From NCBI GenBank assembly GCA_024516035.1, contig CM044967.1, positions 1,830,383-1,894,382 of the forward strand: a DNA stretch of 64,000 nucleotides, in the 5' to 3' direction. This DNA is from Bactericera cockerelli. Lineage: Eukaryota > Arthropoda > Insecta > Hemiptera > Triozidae. Within the stretch, counting starts at the first letter, position 1, and every line of letters begins with the position of its first letter. Positions 30,418 to 41,933 of the stretch are shown here, piece by piece. Both the position numbers and the translations under genes were made by a program. Below the pieces are notes generated by a model. It saw nothing but the letters and a program-made list of their open reading frames with translations. It was not told the DNA's origin and did no database searches.

Positions 30418-30752
30418 TTGTATCAAACATAGGTCAGAACTTGTCGAGAGTCGTAAACAATGGAACCAAAAGTTCCCCCGTCCCACAAGTAAGCTACCAG
30501 TGAGCTGACCTCCTGAACCTTTAACAGATAACAGCTACTCCTGACAGCACGAATTAGGTAGCGTCTCGATTTCCGTCGATTTAAATGAAACACGAATCAA
30601 CTACACTGACCCAGAAGAACAAAATCATGATTCAGTAAGTCACCAGGTAGCGGAAAGTTCCGAAATACTCGTATGGCCGTGGGAGTCGAAAATTCATCTG
30701 ATTCCGAAGTTCAGAACCTTCTTTAAGGTTATTGTATTTAAATTTTTAGCTT
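30418..30752. other. No recognised gene
   Basis: Unassigned. Confidence 0.45.
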
Positions 30753-30905
30753 GATAGACCACAGTAGCTTTTGATTGATAAGGCGGCGAACTTGTAACCT
30801 GGAGGTCGGTGGTTCAAGTCACGGTCTCAGCGTAGATTTAGTAAAGCGAGTTAGAGTAGTTGTGATATCACGAAAGTGATTAACACAAATACTTTAAAAC
30901 TTTAA
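30753..30905 (+). mobile_element. SINE-B copy
   Basis: cttgataagg-type head variant (ttgattgataaggcggcgaa), ggttcaagtcacggtctcag, gtgatatcacgaaagtgatt. Confidence 0.88.
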
Positions 30906-31086
30906 GATAAATATAAAATATTTAAATCAACAAGATGATAATATTTATAAGTAAAAAAAAAAATCTTCATCTGGACAGCATCTTATATAGTGAGCCAAGG
31001 ATGCTGGCCGCATTGTCCCTCTGTATGTCCAGGGAAATTCTCTTATATCTAGGTTTCTCTTGTACCTAAAGATGTTATTAGGTCTA

Positions 31087-31395
31087 ATAAGACTCTGAGG
31101 GTTAGGTGGTAAAAAATGCTCTGAGCATTAACCTCGCCTTGTGGTTACCTTCTACTAAAAAGAACACTTATTATTATTATAGTAATAACACTACGCTTAA
31201 AACATTTTCATTTTAAAACATTTTCTACCACGATAGGTGGTAGAAAATGTTTTAAGCATTTAACCTCGCCTGGTTGTTACCTTCCACTAAAAAGTGTTAT
31301 TATTAAAGTAATAATACTCTGATAGGTGGTAGAAAATGCTTTAACCAGTAACCTAGCCTGGTGGTTACATTCCACTAGAGAGTATTATTATTATT
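31087..31395 (+). mobile_element. Three tandem SINE-C 3' fragments
   Basis: Three successive copies of the SINE-C 3' module, at about 31087-31178, 31225-31305 and 31319-31395. Each has taggtggta(g/a)aaaatg, then aacct(c/a)gcct, then ggttac-type sequence, ending in (TTA)n. Heads are missing in all three. A pogo-like scrap (ttctcttatatctaggtttc) lies just before, at 31033. Confidence 0.8.
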
Positions 31396-31698
31396 ATAAT
31401 CCTCGCAGATAGTTCCAGGGAAACCTACGATAATATCGTGAACCAGGAATCTGTTATTTCATTTCATCTTATTAATTTCTATTATTATTATTATTAATAT
31501 CTAGACTGGAATCCTCGACGGAGAGAGAAATGTTATATGTACGATCGACCTAGGTGTATACTACTTTTCTTGGTCCACTTATAAGATAATTAAATGTTGA
31601 GGTAGAGGCTCTGAATATCGGACCCAACCCGCGAGAACATCACGATTCAACTCGAATTATCTGAGTTTACCTTTTCCGTAGTCTTATTATTATTATTA
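31396..31698. other. No recognised gene
   Basis: Unassigned, with (ATT)n at 31480-31497 and 31685-31698. Confidence 0.45.
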
Positions 31699-31762
31699 TA
31701 AAGCGAGTTTGAGTAGTTGTGATATCACGAAAGTGATAAACACAAATATGATAACTTAACTT
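31699..31762 (+). mobile_element. SINE-B 3' fragment
   Basis: aaagcgagtttgagtagttg, tgatatcacgaaagtgataa. Confidence 0.75.
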
Positions 31763-31886
31763 AAAACTTAATATGAAAAAAATATTACATTTATTTCTTA
31801 TCGTGTATCAACAGCAAAATAATTTATGTTTCTCAAGTTCGAGTCAGAGTTTGTATTTCCCCATTTAAAACAATATTATTATCAAA

Positions 31887-32013
31887 TGTACTTTCGTGAT
31901 ACCACAACTACTCAAACTGGCTTCACTAATTCAACGCTGAAACCGGGACTTGAACCACCGACCTCCAGGTTACAAGTCCGCCGCCTTATCGATGAAGCTA
32001 CTGAGGCCGGTCG
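31887..32013 (-). mobile_element. SINE-B copy, reverse
   Basis: tactttcgtgataccacaac, ctgaaaccgggacttgaacc, ccgacctccaggttacaagt, tgaagctactgaggccggtc. With the fragment at 31699 it forms an inverted pair. Confidence 0.87.
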
Positions 32014-32314
32014 TTTAAAACAATGCGTAAAATTTAGTCTTCAATTCTACAGAGGTATAACAAAATTTCTAATTTAACCTTGAGAGTTTTCCGCGTATGA
32101 CTCTTTTATCACTCGTACTGTGAGGAAATTTCTCATACATAGAGGCTAGTAGATAGAGGCCCCTAGTAGAACAGACATGTTTTCTCTTATTTAGCATCTT
32201 GGCTCGCGATAGTAATTAATTATATAACAGAACATTGCTGAAAAATTTAGGTCCAAGTGCATATTCAGTAGTCACTAACAGCCTGATTAAGAACGGCCAT
32301 TAGCCATTTGATCC
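32014..32314. other. No recognised gene
   Basis: Unassigned. Confidence 0.4.
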
Positions 32315-32562
32315 GTTGGTTTGAATCCCACCCAGTGCATGAATTTTTCCTCATTAATTTTAGTTTGTGACCACATAATAATAAGACTCTGAGGGTTAGG
32401 TGGTAGACAATGCTTTGAGCATTAACCTCGCCTGGGGGTTAATACCTTCTACTAAAGAGTATTATTATTAAGCATTTTTTACCACTTAACCCTCAGAGTC
32501 TTATTATTATGTGGTCACAAACTCAAATTAATGAGGAAAAATTCGTGCACTGGGTGGGATAG
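32315..32562. mobile_element. Inverted pair of SINE-C copies
   Basis: Forward copy 32315-32472 (box B side ggtttgaatcccacccagtg, body, tail) and reverse copy from about 32473 to 32562 (ttttaccacttaaccctcag ... cgtgcactgggtgggata). They meet tail to tail at attattattaagc. Both lack the 5' half of the head. Confidence 0.87.
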
Positions 32563-32631
32563 AAAGAACATAGAATACCTAAGGTCCACAAAAAATGGGC
32601 ATTATAAACTTATTTAGACTATTTGTCTCGG

Positions 32632-32778
32632 GCAGTCTAAAGGACGAATTATGAAACAGGATTAAATAGTACTTACCAGCTGATATAAATGCGCTGTGAT
32701 TAATTGAAATTCCCACCAAAGGGAGTGTTACTGTTATGCGATAATGTAGGACTGTTTCATAATTCGGTCCTTAGACTG
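32632..32778. mobile_element. Small TIR element (MITE), about 147 bp
   Basis: cagtctaaaggacgaattat at left is inverted at right (reverse complement cagtctaaggaccgaattat), then gaaacag on both arms. Related ends occur at 2209, 37371 and 48438. Confidence 0.78.
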
Positions 32779-32821
32779 TCTAAGAAAAAAAATGAATTAT
32801 TATTTTATAATTAAAATCAGT

Positions 32822-32975
32822 ATCAGTATAAACAGAAAAGTGAGAAGTTGTACTAGATGTACATGAATATCAGAACATACCTGGACAGCTATTTCGAGCT
32901 TATTTGCTCTCATCAGCAGGTTATAGTTCTGAATATCCATGCCATGAACTAACCTCTCTATTTTAATCAGTATAA
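32822..32975 (-). repeat. Repeat G copy, reverse
   Basis: cagtataaacagaaaagtga, acatacctggacagctattt, aatatccatgccatgaacta, ctctctattttaatcagtat. Confidence 0.8.
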
Positions 32976-33310
32976 ATAGAAAAGAAAAATACAATATTTT
33001 TTTGGGTCTATATCGATAAAGGATCATTGCGGTGAACCCGCGTGTCCAATATTTGGACTCCCGTCCTATCTCGGCCGCAATCTTCGCGTCACACTTGGAG
33101 GTTGCGCGTTCATTTTCCTCCACATTCTCCAGATTAATAATATTATTTGCGCTACGTCTGGCGTATTTCTCGTAATAACAATTATTAATTCGCTAATGAA
33201 AACCTGAGATGTCTTCTCCCGGCCCGGGACGCAGAACGAGAAAAGTGAGTACATGGGCGAAGGAGCAGGGGGGTGAGGGGGGGGGCGAAATTTTTTCTCT
33301 TTTTTTTTTT
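32976..33310. other. No recognised gene; G-run and T-run
   Basis: Contains gggcccggg-like GC-rich DNA and a poly-G/poly-T junction at 33268-33318. Overlapping open frames on both strands are composition effects. Confidence 0.45.
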
Positions 33311-33605
33311 TTTTTTTTAAAGATGGGTGTTTCACAGCCGTTTTTATTTCGTAGCCATGAAACAGGAGCTACTGTAGACGCTTGTGGTCTGTGTTGTAGC
33401 CTGCCCATCCGTAGTATGCCTCCCCTCTGATGGGCGAGAAGTGACACAATACTTCCCATTTAGGTGCTGGGTCAACACGAGCGCACCGGAAGGTATCCCT
33501 TACAAACAATTGTAACCAAATTAAGAATACAAATTTTTGTCGGCACGGGGGATCGAACCCAGGACTTTCCGCATGGCAAGCGATTGCTTAACCACTGAGC
33601 TAATA
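33311..33605 (-). mobile_element. SINE-E copy, reverse
   Basis: Body (atgaaacaggagctactgta, tatgcctcccctctgatggg, aggtatcccttacaaacaat) and reverse tRNA-like head (gggggatcgaacccaggact, cttaaccactgagctaat). The second copy at 55155-55368 shares head and body. Confidence 0.75.
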
Positions 33606-33815
33606 TCTTATATCCAGGTTTCTCTTGTAAAGAGGTTCTTTACCTTATAAAGAGTTAAATTATGCTTAAAAATTGTTCTCTTATATCCATGATTCTCTTA
33701 TATCCAGGTTTCTCTTGTAAAGAGGTCCTTTCCTATTATAAAGAGTTAATTTATGCTTAAAAATTGTTCTTTTAAATTCAGGTGTCTCTTTTATCCAGGT
33801 TTCACTGTATTAAAA
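33606..33815. mobile_element. Pogo-like minisatellite element, copy 2
   Basis: Repeats cttatatccaggtttctctt and ttataaagagttaaattatg in a tandem of about 110-118 bp. Ends ccaggtttcactgta, matching the inverted end type of the 19.5 kb element. Confidence 0.65.
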
Positions 33816-33918
33816 ATAGCTGGAAAAGTTGGTCTCAGAAAATAACATCGCCTTCGTGTGCAGAGCAGACAATGCACCAAAAGAAGGTGATAACTATAAA
33901 ACATAAACTTTTGGTTTA

Positions 33919-34318
33919 CAGTAGAACCTCGATTTTATAAACTCCCATTATATGAACTCTCCATTATATGAACTCGAAAAATCCATTTTTTTTATTTTAT
34001 TTTTTTTACATACCTATTCACCGGAGTTACTGAAGAGATCTTGTTTTGGTTAAAAGGGCTAAAAAAATAAAACAAACATAGATATCTGATTATTTTCAAC
34101 CTCAGACAAAATAGGACAATTTGAACATGTTCTGTAATTTTAATGTTCATTTAAGATACATAAACACCTTTCTAAACCTTTAATATCGAAAATGTACCTT
34201 GTTTTTATTGTTTTCTCTGTATTTTAAGGCAACCTCGATTTTATGAACTTTTACATTGCACCTCGATTATATGAACTAACCTTGGTCCAAATTAGTTCAT
34301 AAAATCGAGGTTCTACTG
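33919..34318. mobile_element. TA-flanked pogo/Tigger-like MITE, 400 bp
   Basis: The ends are perfect inverted repeats over 20 bases (cagtagaacctcgattttat), then (a/g)aact. Flanked by TA at 33917-33918 and 34319-34320. Inside the right end, another cctcgatt(t)tatgaact motif occurs twice more. The end sequence is the pogo/Tigger type. No open frame. Confidence 0.88.
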
Positions 34319-37089
34319 TACTACAGATTACGCTTGAAGAATGAATACTTCTGAATAGAATAATAAATATTCATAACTTTATACGCTATTAGATTTCATT
34401 AATGGTCTTTTGTCATCAGGACTGTAATTATCATAGTCACAGTCACAATAATAAAAACTTGATCTGTCTATCATAGAATTTTAATGATTTTGAGAGCAGT
34501 CTGAAACTAGTTTCATCCTTATTTGGACTCATCAGTTAGACGGTAGCTCTCATCGGGGAAACCATTTGGATGTCTAATGTGATTCTAATCATATAATAAC
34601 AACAACAACAACAAAAACAATAACAACAACATGAATCAATGAAGTTCTATACCAACACAGGGGAATTAGTTCATTCATTCTAGCCATTCTGGGTTACATT
34701 AATTATAATTCCAAGACTTCACGTATAGTACACAAAGTCACCGACGTTATTCATCAAGATAACTTCTCTAAGAGTGTGAGAATTCCAAGTTATTTTTTTA
34801 CGTTTTTTTTTCCAAGTTTGGTGAGATAGTATTTACTTTTTTTCCGAATAGTTTTTTTCATTTAGTTTTTTTAAAACAAAGAAACATCCGAGATGGCAAA
34901 CTGTCAGAGGTTGCGTTAGCGGAAGACTGCCTTACATCCTGTGACCTATATCCTCGTCTTTGTAGGTAACGGGTACGTTTTTACCAACCAATACCTTGAA
35001 CTTGATATGATGGGTACCAAACGGGTTTTGGTTTTCGGTAACGATAAAATGTGCCCGGTTTTTTGTTGGGTGATTATTTGTCCAAGAAATTTTGGGTGTT
35101 AAAAAACTGCAAAATCGTGAAATTATTATGATGTGCCCGGTTTTTTGTTGTTGTGATTATTGTTCAAGAAATTTTGGGTGTTAAAAAACTGCAAAATCTT
35201 GTTGAAATTATTATTGATTTCTAAGTATAGATTGTGCATGTTTTCCGTGATTTGACATGAAAATATTGCATGTTTTCTGTGAATATATTGGTTTAGGTAA
35301 ATTTTTAAGACCATTTCAGGCGACCAGAGGTTTATTTGATGAATTTATTAATGGTTCACCTATGAGCTTGTTTTCTTGAGAGTAAATAGAAAACAGAGTG
35401 AAAAAATTAAAATTAAACATGAAAGAAAATTCTTTTCATAATTTTCTTAAGTCATTTTCTTTTTTGTGGCTAAAGGGTTCATTACTAAAAGGTGGTTGGG
35501 AATAGGGAAGTACTTTTCAAGACAAAAACATGAAAAATGTAGTGAAAATTGGTAATAACATTGTAGCCTCGGCTTTTTCTAGTATTTTTGTATTTAGGGA
35601 TGTAGGTAGGTATTTGGAAATTATTTGGCATTACCATTTTAGATTGTAATAAATTAAGTCCAAAACAGATTCAATTAAGAATTGTAATCCTTCAATTTGA
35701 TATATTACATTCTGTTTTGACTGATGATTGACAGATAGGAAATAACAAAATGTCACAAATTTAAGAATTATTTTAACTTTAATTTTAATACTAAATCTTT
35801 TTTTTAGTACTAGAAAGCACTTAGAAATGCGAATACAACGAACATGTTGTATTTCCTTTTTTTAAACAGATTTGCTAATTGTAACATGTCTATCTTTACA
35901 CCTAACGACCCAAAGTAGGTTTGGATTCAGTGTAAAAAGGTTTTTCGCAATAGATAAGTATTACCCTTAGGAATTGTACGAAAAGAAAATTTAAGAAAAT
36001 TTGGAACTTCAATTTATTACCTATAGAAATTCAATTTATTACCAAATAAATTGAGTTTCTATAGATTTCTCATTTCAAAAATAATAATGATTCCGTGTCC
36101 CTGATATATGTCCGTCCCATTTCAATAAAAGTCCAATTTCAATTACAGGTCCTATTCCAATAACGAAGTCGAATATCTTGAGAGTTTCCTAACTTTCAAA
36201 TTTTTCATGAAAAAATAAAAATAAAGAGGCCGTTTTCACAATAGTGAGTTAAACTAGGCATAATATGTAAGTAACAAAAATAATCATTTATCTGTGATTT
36301 CATAGAATTTTATATTAAAATCATAGAATTTTAGAGACTCATGGGAAACTTATTGAAAACTGCAAATTTAATTTTAGGTAGGAAGGAAAGCTATAGTTTC
36401 GGAATCTTATGGACCATTCTCAAAACACATGAAATGGACCACGAATTAGTTTTAAGGTGATCCCTGATTAAAGTGATAAATTTTATATAAAAAAAAAAGT
36501 GTGACTACTATAAAACAAAATGAAACTTTACATGAAAAGGTACATAATTTTGTTAGTAAACACAGACATACTTACGTTACTAACTACTAAATTCCATGCA
36601 AGGGTTAGTAAAGAACAAAAATCCGTTAAATCCAATTTAAAAAAAGCAAGGTAAAATTTACGTACTTTTTTCGGTCAACTTATTTGGATGGTAACACACA
36701 GAAAACGGTTTAAACTGGAGCGCCAAAAAAAAATCACTTCAACCGGATTTCAAAAAGATCCGGCCTGCGAAAAAATTAAAAAAATAGTTTGTTTCACAAA
36801 TTCATTTTTTTTTTAAATATTTGAAAAATAAAAATAATTCACGAATAAACTGAGAGAAAAATCAGCGGTAAGTCCTTGATCGCGAGAAGAAATGAACTGG
36901 CCTTGTAAAATCGTCAAAATGTTTCTTATAACTTCCTATCCTTCCAGGAGTCGAAGCTAGTTCCCGAGGATCTGATTGGCTAACTGTATCCTGCACAAGA
37001 CATAAGGATCGTCTTCTCTAGAGTGCTGAAATATTTCTATTGTGTTTATTTTTTACTGAAATTTCATGTGACTCGAAAAAAAACTAACT
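34319..37089. other. Low-copy AT-rich DNA; 82-bp tandem duplication at 35051-35215
   Basis: No gene or dispersed repeat recognised. Two units with starts at 35051 and 35133 (gtgcccggttttttgttg ... gaaattttgggtgttaaaaa ... ctgcaaaatc) form a direct duplication. This is one of the two stretches most likely to hold single-copy host sequence. Confidence 0.5.
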
Positions 37090-37389
37090 TTTTTTTTTTT
37101 TTTTTAGACCGAACGGTATTGTTCGCCCGGAGTGGGAGGCAAAGTTTAGACCGCGAGAAATGAGGAATGCGCCCGCTTGGTCAGATTTGAATCCAGCTTC
37201 ACCTAATGTCAGGATGACGGTGCAGATTTGGTGCTCCGCTTTGTTGACAGATTCTGTGTTGGAGCTTGTAATGGCTTATGATCAGAGCTCAGCGGGAGTT
37301 TACTACTGAGGGGAGACTAGGGTGAGAGGAGACGTCAGTAGCACAGTCATGCTGAGTTGCGACTATAAGGGACGAATTTAAAACAGGAT
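37090..37389. other. Poly-T and unassigned DNA
   Basis: T-run at 37089-37105, then relatively GC-rich DNA with no recognised gene. At 37371 there is a MITE-end piece (gggacgaatttaaaacagga) immediately before the TTA-type MITE. Confidence 0.45.
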
Positions 37390-37392
37390 TTA

Positions 37393-37516
37393 GGGCGGAA
37401 TTAATAGACGTTTTTGTAATACCTTTGTGGCGCTAAGTCACGGATTGAGTACTGTGTAAAATAGGGAAAACCGACGCTTAGCAATGACTTATTGAATTTG
37501 TCTATTAAATTCGCCC
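37393..37516 (+). mobile_element. TTA-type MITE, second complete copy
   Basis: 124 bp, same orientation as 9365-9493, flanked by TTA at 37390-37392 and 37517-37519. Left end gggcggaattaatagac, right end gtctattaaattcgccc. It differs from the first copy by small deletions (for example gacttattgaatttg). Confidence 0.9.
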
Positions 37517-37519
37517 TTA

Positions 37520-37719
37520 ATCTTTTACATGAATGAGAAATATGGACGGACTTAGTATGTTTTTTTGTGTGTCCGAATTGTTTACGAGATAGCAAAAAGT
37601 TGATGAGAGATGACCCCAAGTAAAATTGCAGTACGATAACAGGAAAACTTTCAAAAGTCTGTTTTAAGCCAAACCAGCTCCTTAGCACCGACCGCGCCTG
37701 TTGGGCAGTATAAATGTTG
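37520..37719. other. No recognised gene
   Basis: Unassigned. A reversed hAT-like MITE J end (ctccttagcaccgaccgcgc) is at 37678-37697. Confidence 0.5.
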
Positions 37720-37878
37720 CAGTTGTTGTTGTAGTGAGCTTGGATGTAGATAATGGAGTGATGATCTACAATTTTAGTTGAAAAGTTGGCTCGTTCTGAA
37801 GCACATATTTCTATGTGCGATCAACCATCATGAGAACAAATACTTTTTCTTTATAAACCATTTAACCCTTGGGGAAGT
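37720..37878 (+). repeat. Repeat H, 5' part
   Basis: gttgttgttgtagtgagctt ... aaaagttggctcgttctgaa ... ctatgtgcgatcaaccatca. It stops where a reverse SINE-B begins. Confidence 0.75.
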
Positions 37879-37879
37879 A

Positions 37880-37958
37880 CAACGCTCACACCGCGACTTG
37901 AACCACCGACCTCCAGGTTACAAGTCCGCCGCCTTATCGATCAAGCTACTTCGGTCAC
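37880..37958 (-). mobile_element. SINE-B head, reverse
   Basis: gcgacttgaaccaccgacct, ccaggttacaagtccgccgc, tcgatcaagctacttcggtc. The body is missing. Confidence 0.85.
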
Positions 37959-38235
37959 TCATTATTATATAAATATAAATCATTATTATATTCTTATTAA
38001 GGCCATATTTTTATGTAACCAGACAGAGACAGTTCTTAAAGCAGACAAAATTAAAATTGAAAGCTCCTAATTTTTCCATTTTTTAAGAATGTTTTTACAA
38101 GTGAAATTCATTTACATAAACACCACACAATACACCACACACAGGACACAGAAGGGGCCAAGAAAATCGCTTTTGCGCGTCCACAGGGGTTATACCCCAT
38201 CAAACTTTCCATCACCATGACACAACCATCATCAT

Positions 38236-38555
38236 CATAGGGTGGCGTCATCATGAACTTGACTTGTGTTTAACAATTATTTTATATTGAAAAACATCAA
38301 TAAAACATTAATTGAATTGAACGATGGTAGCCAAACAGTGGAGGAATGACTCAGCCTTCTACCACTGTCTTTACAAGGACTCTCATAATTGACAAGGGCC
38401 CCCAGAACCAAGCCAATGATGGTCTACTCCCTGTTTATAGTCCCCCAGCTGGACTGCTGGTCTACTCCCTGTTTATAGTCCCCCAGCCAGACTGCTGGTC
38501 TACTCCCTGTTTATAGTCCCCCAGCCAGACTGCTGGGCTACTCCCTGCTTATACA
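38236..38555 (+). repeat. Repeat I with 38-bp minisatellite
   Basis: catagggtggcgtcatcatg, ggaatgactcagccttctac, attgacaagggcccccagaa, then about three 38-bp units (ggtctactccctgtttatag, tcccccagccagactgct). A short AT-rich insert (38265-38318) splits the start. Confidence 0.85.
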
Positions 38556-39120
38556 ACACAACCATCATGGACACGGAAAAGAAAGAAAGTTCATTGATTC
38601 GATTTAGGAGTAACGTCCTGCTAATGAAACACCAGAGACCTATGATTATAACTTGTGATGAGTACTCGCAAAGTGATCCTGCTCCTTTTACGAGCGGCCA
38701 AAGTTCTGAAGCCTTCCGAAGGTAGAGACTGAAATTTTTACGATGTCTCTTCCAACTAGGCGGAAATGAGCAAAAAATAAACTAGAAATAGGTATAAACA
38801 AACTATCTATTCGAGGCCGCGGCAAACATGGATCACTTGCACATTTTTTTTTTTTTTTTTTTTTGCTCTATTATTATCATATTAGGTATATATTTTATTT
38901 TGATACATCATCTTCTAGTTTTTAATCCAAGTTTGGAGACCTCAGGATTAAAAATGCATCTTCTGATTCAGTTCAATACTTTTCTTAGGTTATTATTATT
39001 ATTTTACACTTTATTAAATATAAATGGACATAATGTACAATGTAAATAATTATTTAAACAATGGAAAAAATGGAAACAATATATACAATAAAATGAAAAA
39101 GAATAGAAAAATATATAAAA
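38556..39120. other. No recognised gene; T-run at 38846-38864
   Basis: Unassigned AT-rich DNA. Confidence 0.45.
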
Positions 39121-39952
39121 ACATATCGCACCCTCAGAATTAGATGGTGATATGTCAAAAATCATGAATTTTTTTTATTACTCTATCGAAATAAGCGAAA
39201 CGAGACCTTTCGTTTGGTATAAGAATTATAATTCTAGCTCTTACCGTTCCCGAGATAGCGCTAGTGTTGTTTATTGATTATGTCAAAAAAGTGAAGGGAC
39301 GTTGGAACAAGATGGTATTACGATCAGTTGTTACCAAGAGCTCCTTGGATCGAGACGTACCGTTCTTGGAATATAGTAATATTTGCGTAAGTTTTGATTT
39401 ATCACTCTCTTTATTAAATTTTATTTTCAGTAATTGACATAAAAACTGAATTGTCCATGATTTTTTTGAAATATCACTCTCTTTGTCGAACATTTTTTGT
39501 GTTTTGTCAAGGTAGAAATTACTAATACAAAAGATTATGTGTTATATTACTTTCTTTTATAAATTATTATTTTTTTTTTTTGACTTAAAAATAATCTGGC
39601 CCGGTATTTTCGATGTACACTTGTGAGCAATAAATTCGGGACAGGACATTTCACCGTTTCAGTTGGTCCTGGTCAATTTGTGTGGCATGAAGTTGCTAAA
39701 GTATGCATATATTTGAAAATCTTGTACTCATACCTTTCAGAAAATACACAATGTGTCCGGGTTATGTACTATGCAACAATGATAATGGCCACTTTCCAGA
39801 AACACCTCATTTTGTTGATGAAAACACGTGCACCGAGGGTATTTTAAATTTGATTTTTTGTTGTGATAACGCTTTTTTGGCCAGTAAGTTATTGAATTTC
39901 CTTAAATGCAACACTATGAGGAAGGAAATTCAGTTGAATTTTTCTTTTCATC

Positions 39953-41029
39953 ATGGAGACATCGCACTCCATAGCTGTGAAAGTGGTTTTACTTGTGAGT
40001 CAAAGTGTTAAGCAAAGAAATGTTGCTAAGGAGCTAAATTTGTCGAAGTCTAAGGTGAACATAATTTACCAAAGGTATCGGCAGACAGGTAGCTATGATC
40101 AGAGACCAGGATCTGTCAGACCAAAGAAGACAATTGCCGAGGAGGACCAATATGGTGTCATGACAAGCTTAAGAAATCGAGACATGTCTGGTGTTGAGGT
40201 CCAACAGCAGCTTGTTATGGCCACTGGTGTTGATGTCAGCCCTTGGACAGTAAGGAGACGCTTGAAAGAGAAAGGTCTCATACCAAGAAGAAAAGCTACG
40301 GGACCCAAACTCAACAGACAACACCGACAACGTCATTTACAATTTTCCCTTGAACACGCTGATTGAGGAAATGGGGAATGGGGGCACGTTCTGTCCACGG
40401 ATGAGAGCCGACCCTGCTTGTTCTTCAATGACAGACGTAAAAGGGTGTATAGAAGACCAGGTGAACGATATAATCAATGTTATATTCAAGAAACTGTGAG
40501 TTTTGGTTTAGGATCTTGTATCTTCTGGGGTGGAATCTCTATGGAAACTAAAACAGAGCTCGTTATCATCAATTGTGGAGGACAAGGAGGTAACCTAACT
40601 GCAGAGAGGTATGTCACTGACATCATTGAAGATCATGTTGTCCCTTATGCAGGTTTTGTGGGTGATGGATTCGTGTTAATGCAAGACAATGCCCGACCTC
40701 GTACAGCACGTATTGTAAGTGACTTTCTCCAAGAGGCCGGTATTCGAACCCTCAACTGGCCAGCCAACAGTCCTGATCTTAATCTTATGTAACACCTCTG
40801 GGACGAGCTTAAAAGACGTGTCCATGCTCGAAACCCGCCCCCAATGAACCACAGGGACCTGAAACAGGCGCTTTATGAGGAGTGGGAGACTATCCCTCAA
40901 GAAACGGCTGCCAACCTAATCAAGTCCATGAGAAATCGATTGCAGGCTGTCATACAAGCTCGAGGGGGTAATACCAGATACCAAGAGGTAAGTAACAGCC
41001 AAATTTCCATGAAGACTTCGAAGAAATAA
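39953..41029 (+). pseudogene. Tc1-like DD34E transposase, two in-frame stops
   Basis: The single reading frame of 359 codons (including the terminal stop) is interrupted by TGA at 40364-40366 and TAA at 40790-40792, with no frameshift. The N-terminal part has helix-turn-helix-like segments (QRNVAKELNLSKSKVNIIYQ; SPWTVRRRLKEKG), which in the family bind the terminal repeats. First catalytic Asp: GAT at 40400-40402 (STDES). Second: GAC at 40685-40687 (MQDNARP). The third position, 35 codons later, should be Glu in the Tc1 family, but it is the TAA stop itself, directly before HLWDEL. The first stop occupies a place where a Trp codon (TGG) would be a one-base change. The rest of the protein is well preserved, so decay is recent. 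Start chosen as first ATG of the frame; a few residues may lie upstream. Confidence 0.93.
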
Positions 41030-41136
41030 CACAAAAAACACCGATATCATTTGCAGTGTTTTCATGCTCGTTAGACCTCTTTTTGTTAATTGACTTATTA
41101 TATTGAAAAACATGCTCACAATGAAAAAAAAAAAAA

Positions 41137-41800
41137 TCTGGTGTAAACATCACACGACTTTCCTTATCATATTAGGAATGGAAACGGGACCAAAAGCCCC
41201 TGGTGACTTAAAGGTAACATTTATCTAAAAATTAACATCAAATTCGTAATCAGCACCTTAAAATCATTGGATTTGATATGTCACAACTCCCATCTAGGAT
41301 GAATACTAAAAAAGTTAGTCCAAGCGGGTCCCCCACAAAATACCGGTAAATTGGGGCCGAGTTCAAAAAAGTTCAAGATATCAAAAAAATGATCAGAATA
41401 GACTCCTATTATTTTTTTAATCTAAGAAAATGTTGTTCTCTAACCTTTTTTGTATCTTTAACCAATTCATAGAAACGGCGCTTGCGGCCAATATTTGCGG
41501 CCCTGCGGCCGCATTCTGCGGCCGATTGCAACCAAAAGTTTCGTGGTTCGTCTGGTGTATAAAATTAATTTCCATACCAAATTTCAAGTCTCTAGCTCTT
41601 ACCGTTCTTGAGATATCCTGTTCACACACACACAGACACACAGACACACAGACAGACACACAGACAGACGCACGGACCAATGGCTGAAAACAACTTTTTT
41701 GGTATCCTGAGGCTATGATTCGTCCAGAAATGTGAAAAACTGGGTAGGTCAAATTTTCGACGAATACAATACTTTCCTTATTATAGGATAAGGAAAGTAA
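41137..41800. mobile_element. Repeat K, copy 2, nested in the Tc1 element
   Basis: Near-identical to 16413-17083. It lies between the transposase stop and the right Tc1 terminal repeat. The (CA)n/(CAGA)n part differs in length. An A-run precedes it. Confidence 0.85.
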
Positions 41801-41933
41801 TATACACCGTCTTAAAACCAACAAAATTTCCTTTCTTGGGATACTTCACACTTGAAAATCCAATGTAAAATAAAAATTATAAAAATCAAAAACTTTGAGA
41901 AAGTTACTGTCCCGAATTTATTGCTCTCAAGCA

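Larger units (their letters stand above)
39618..41933 (+). mobile_element. Tc1/mariner element, dead, nested
   Basis: Terminal inverted repeats match at 24 of 25 positions: cttgtgagcaataaattcgg then gacag at 39620-39644, and the complement at 41907-41931. They enclose a Tc1-type transposase frame with two stops and, downstream of it, repeat K (41137-41800). A TA precedes the left end, but the right flank lacks a matching TA. The element lies inside the 39121-42619 unit. Confidence 0.92.

Noticed and set aside
40099..40314. Reverse open frame over the transposase.
   Set aside because: Antisense shadow of the Tc1 transposase frame.
41417..41824. 135-codon reverse open frame also present at 16696-16956.
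   Set aside because: Conserved only because both lie in repeat K; includes the CA microsatellite; no domain recognised.
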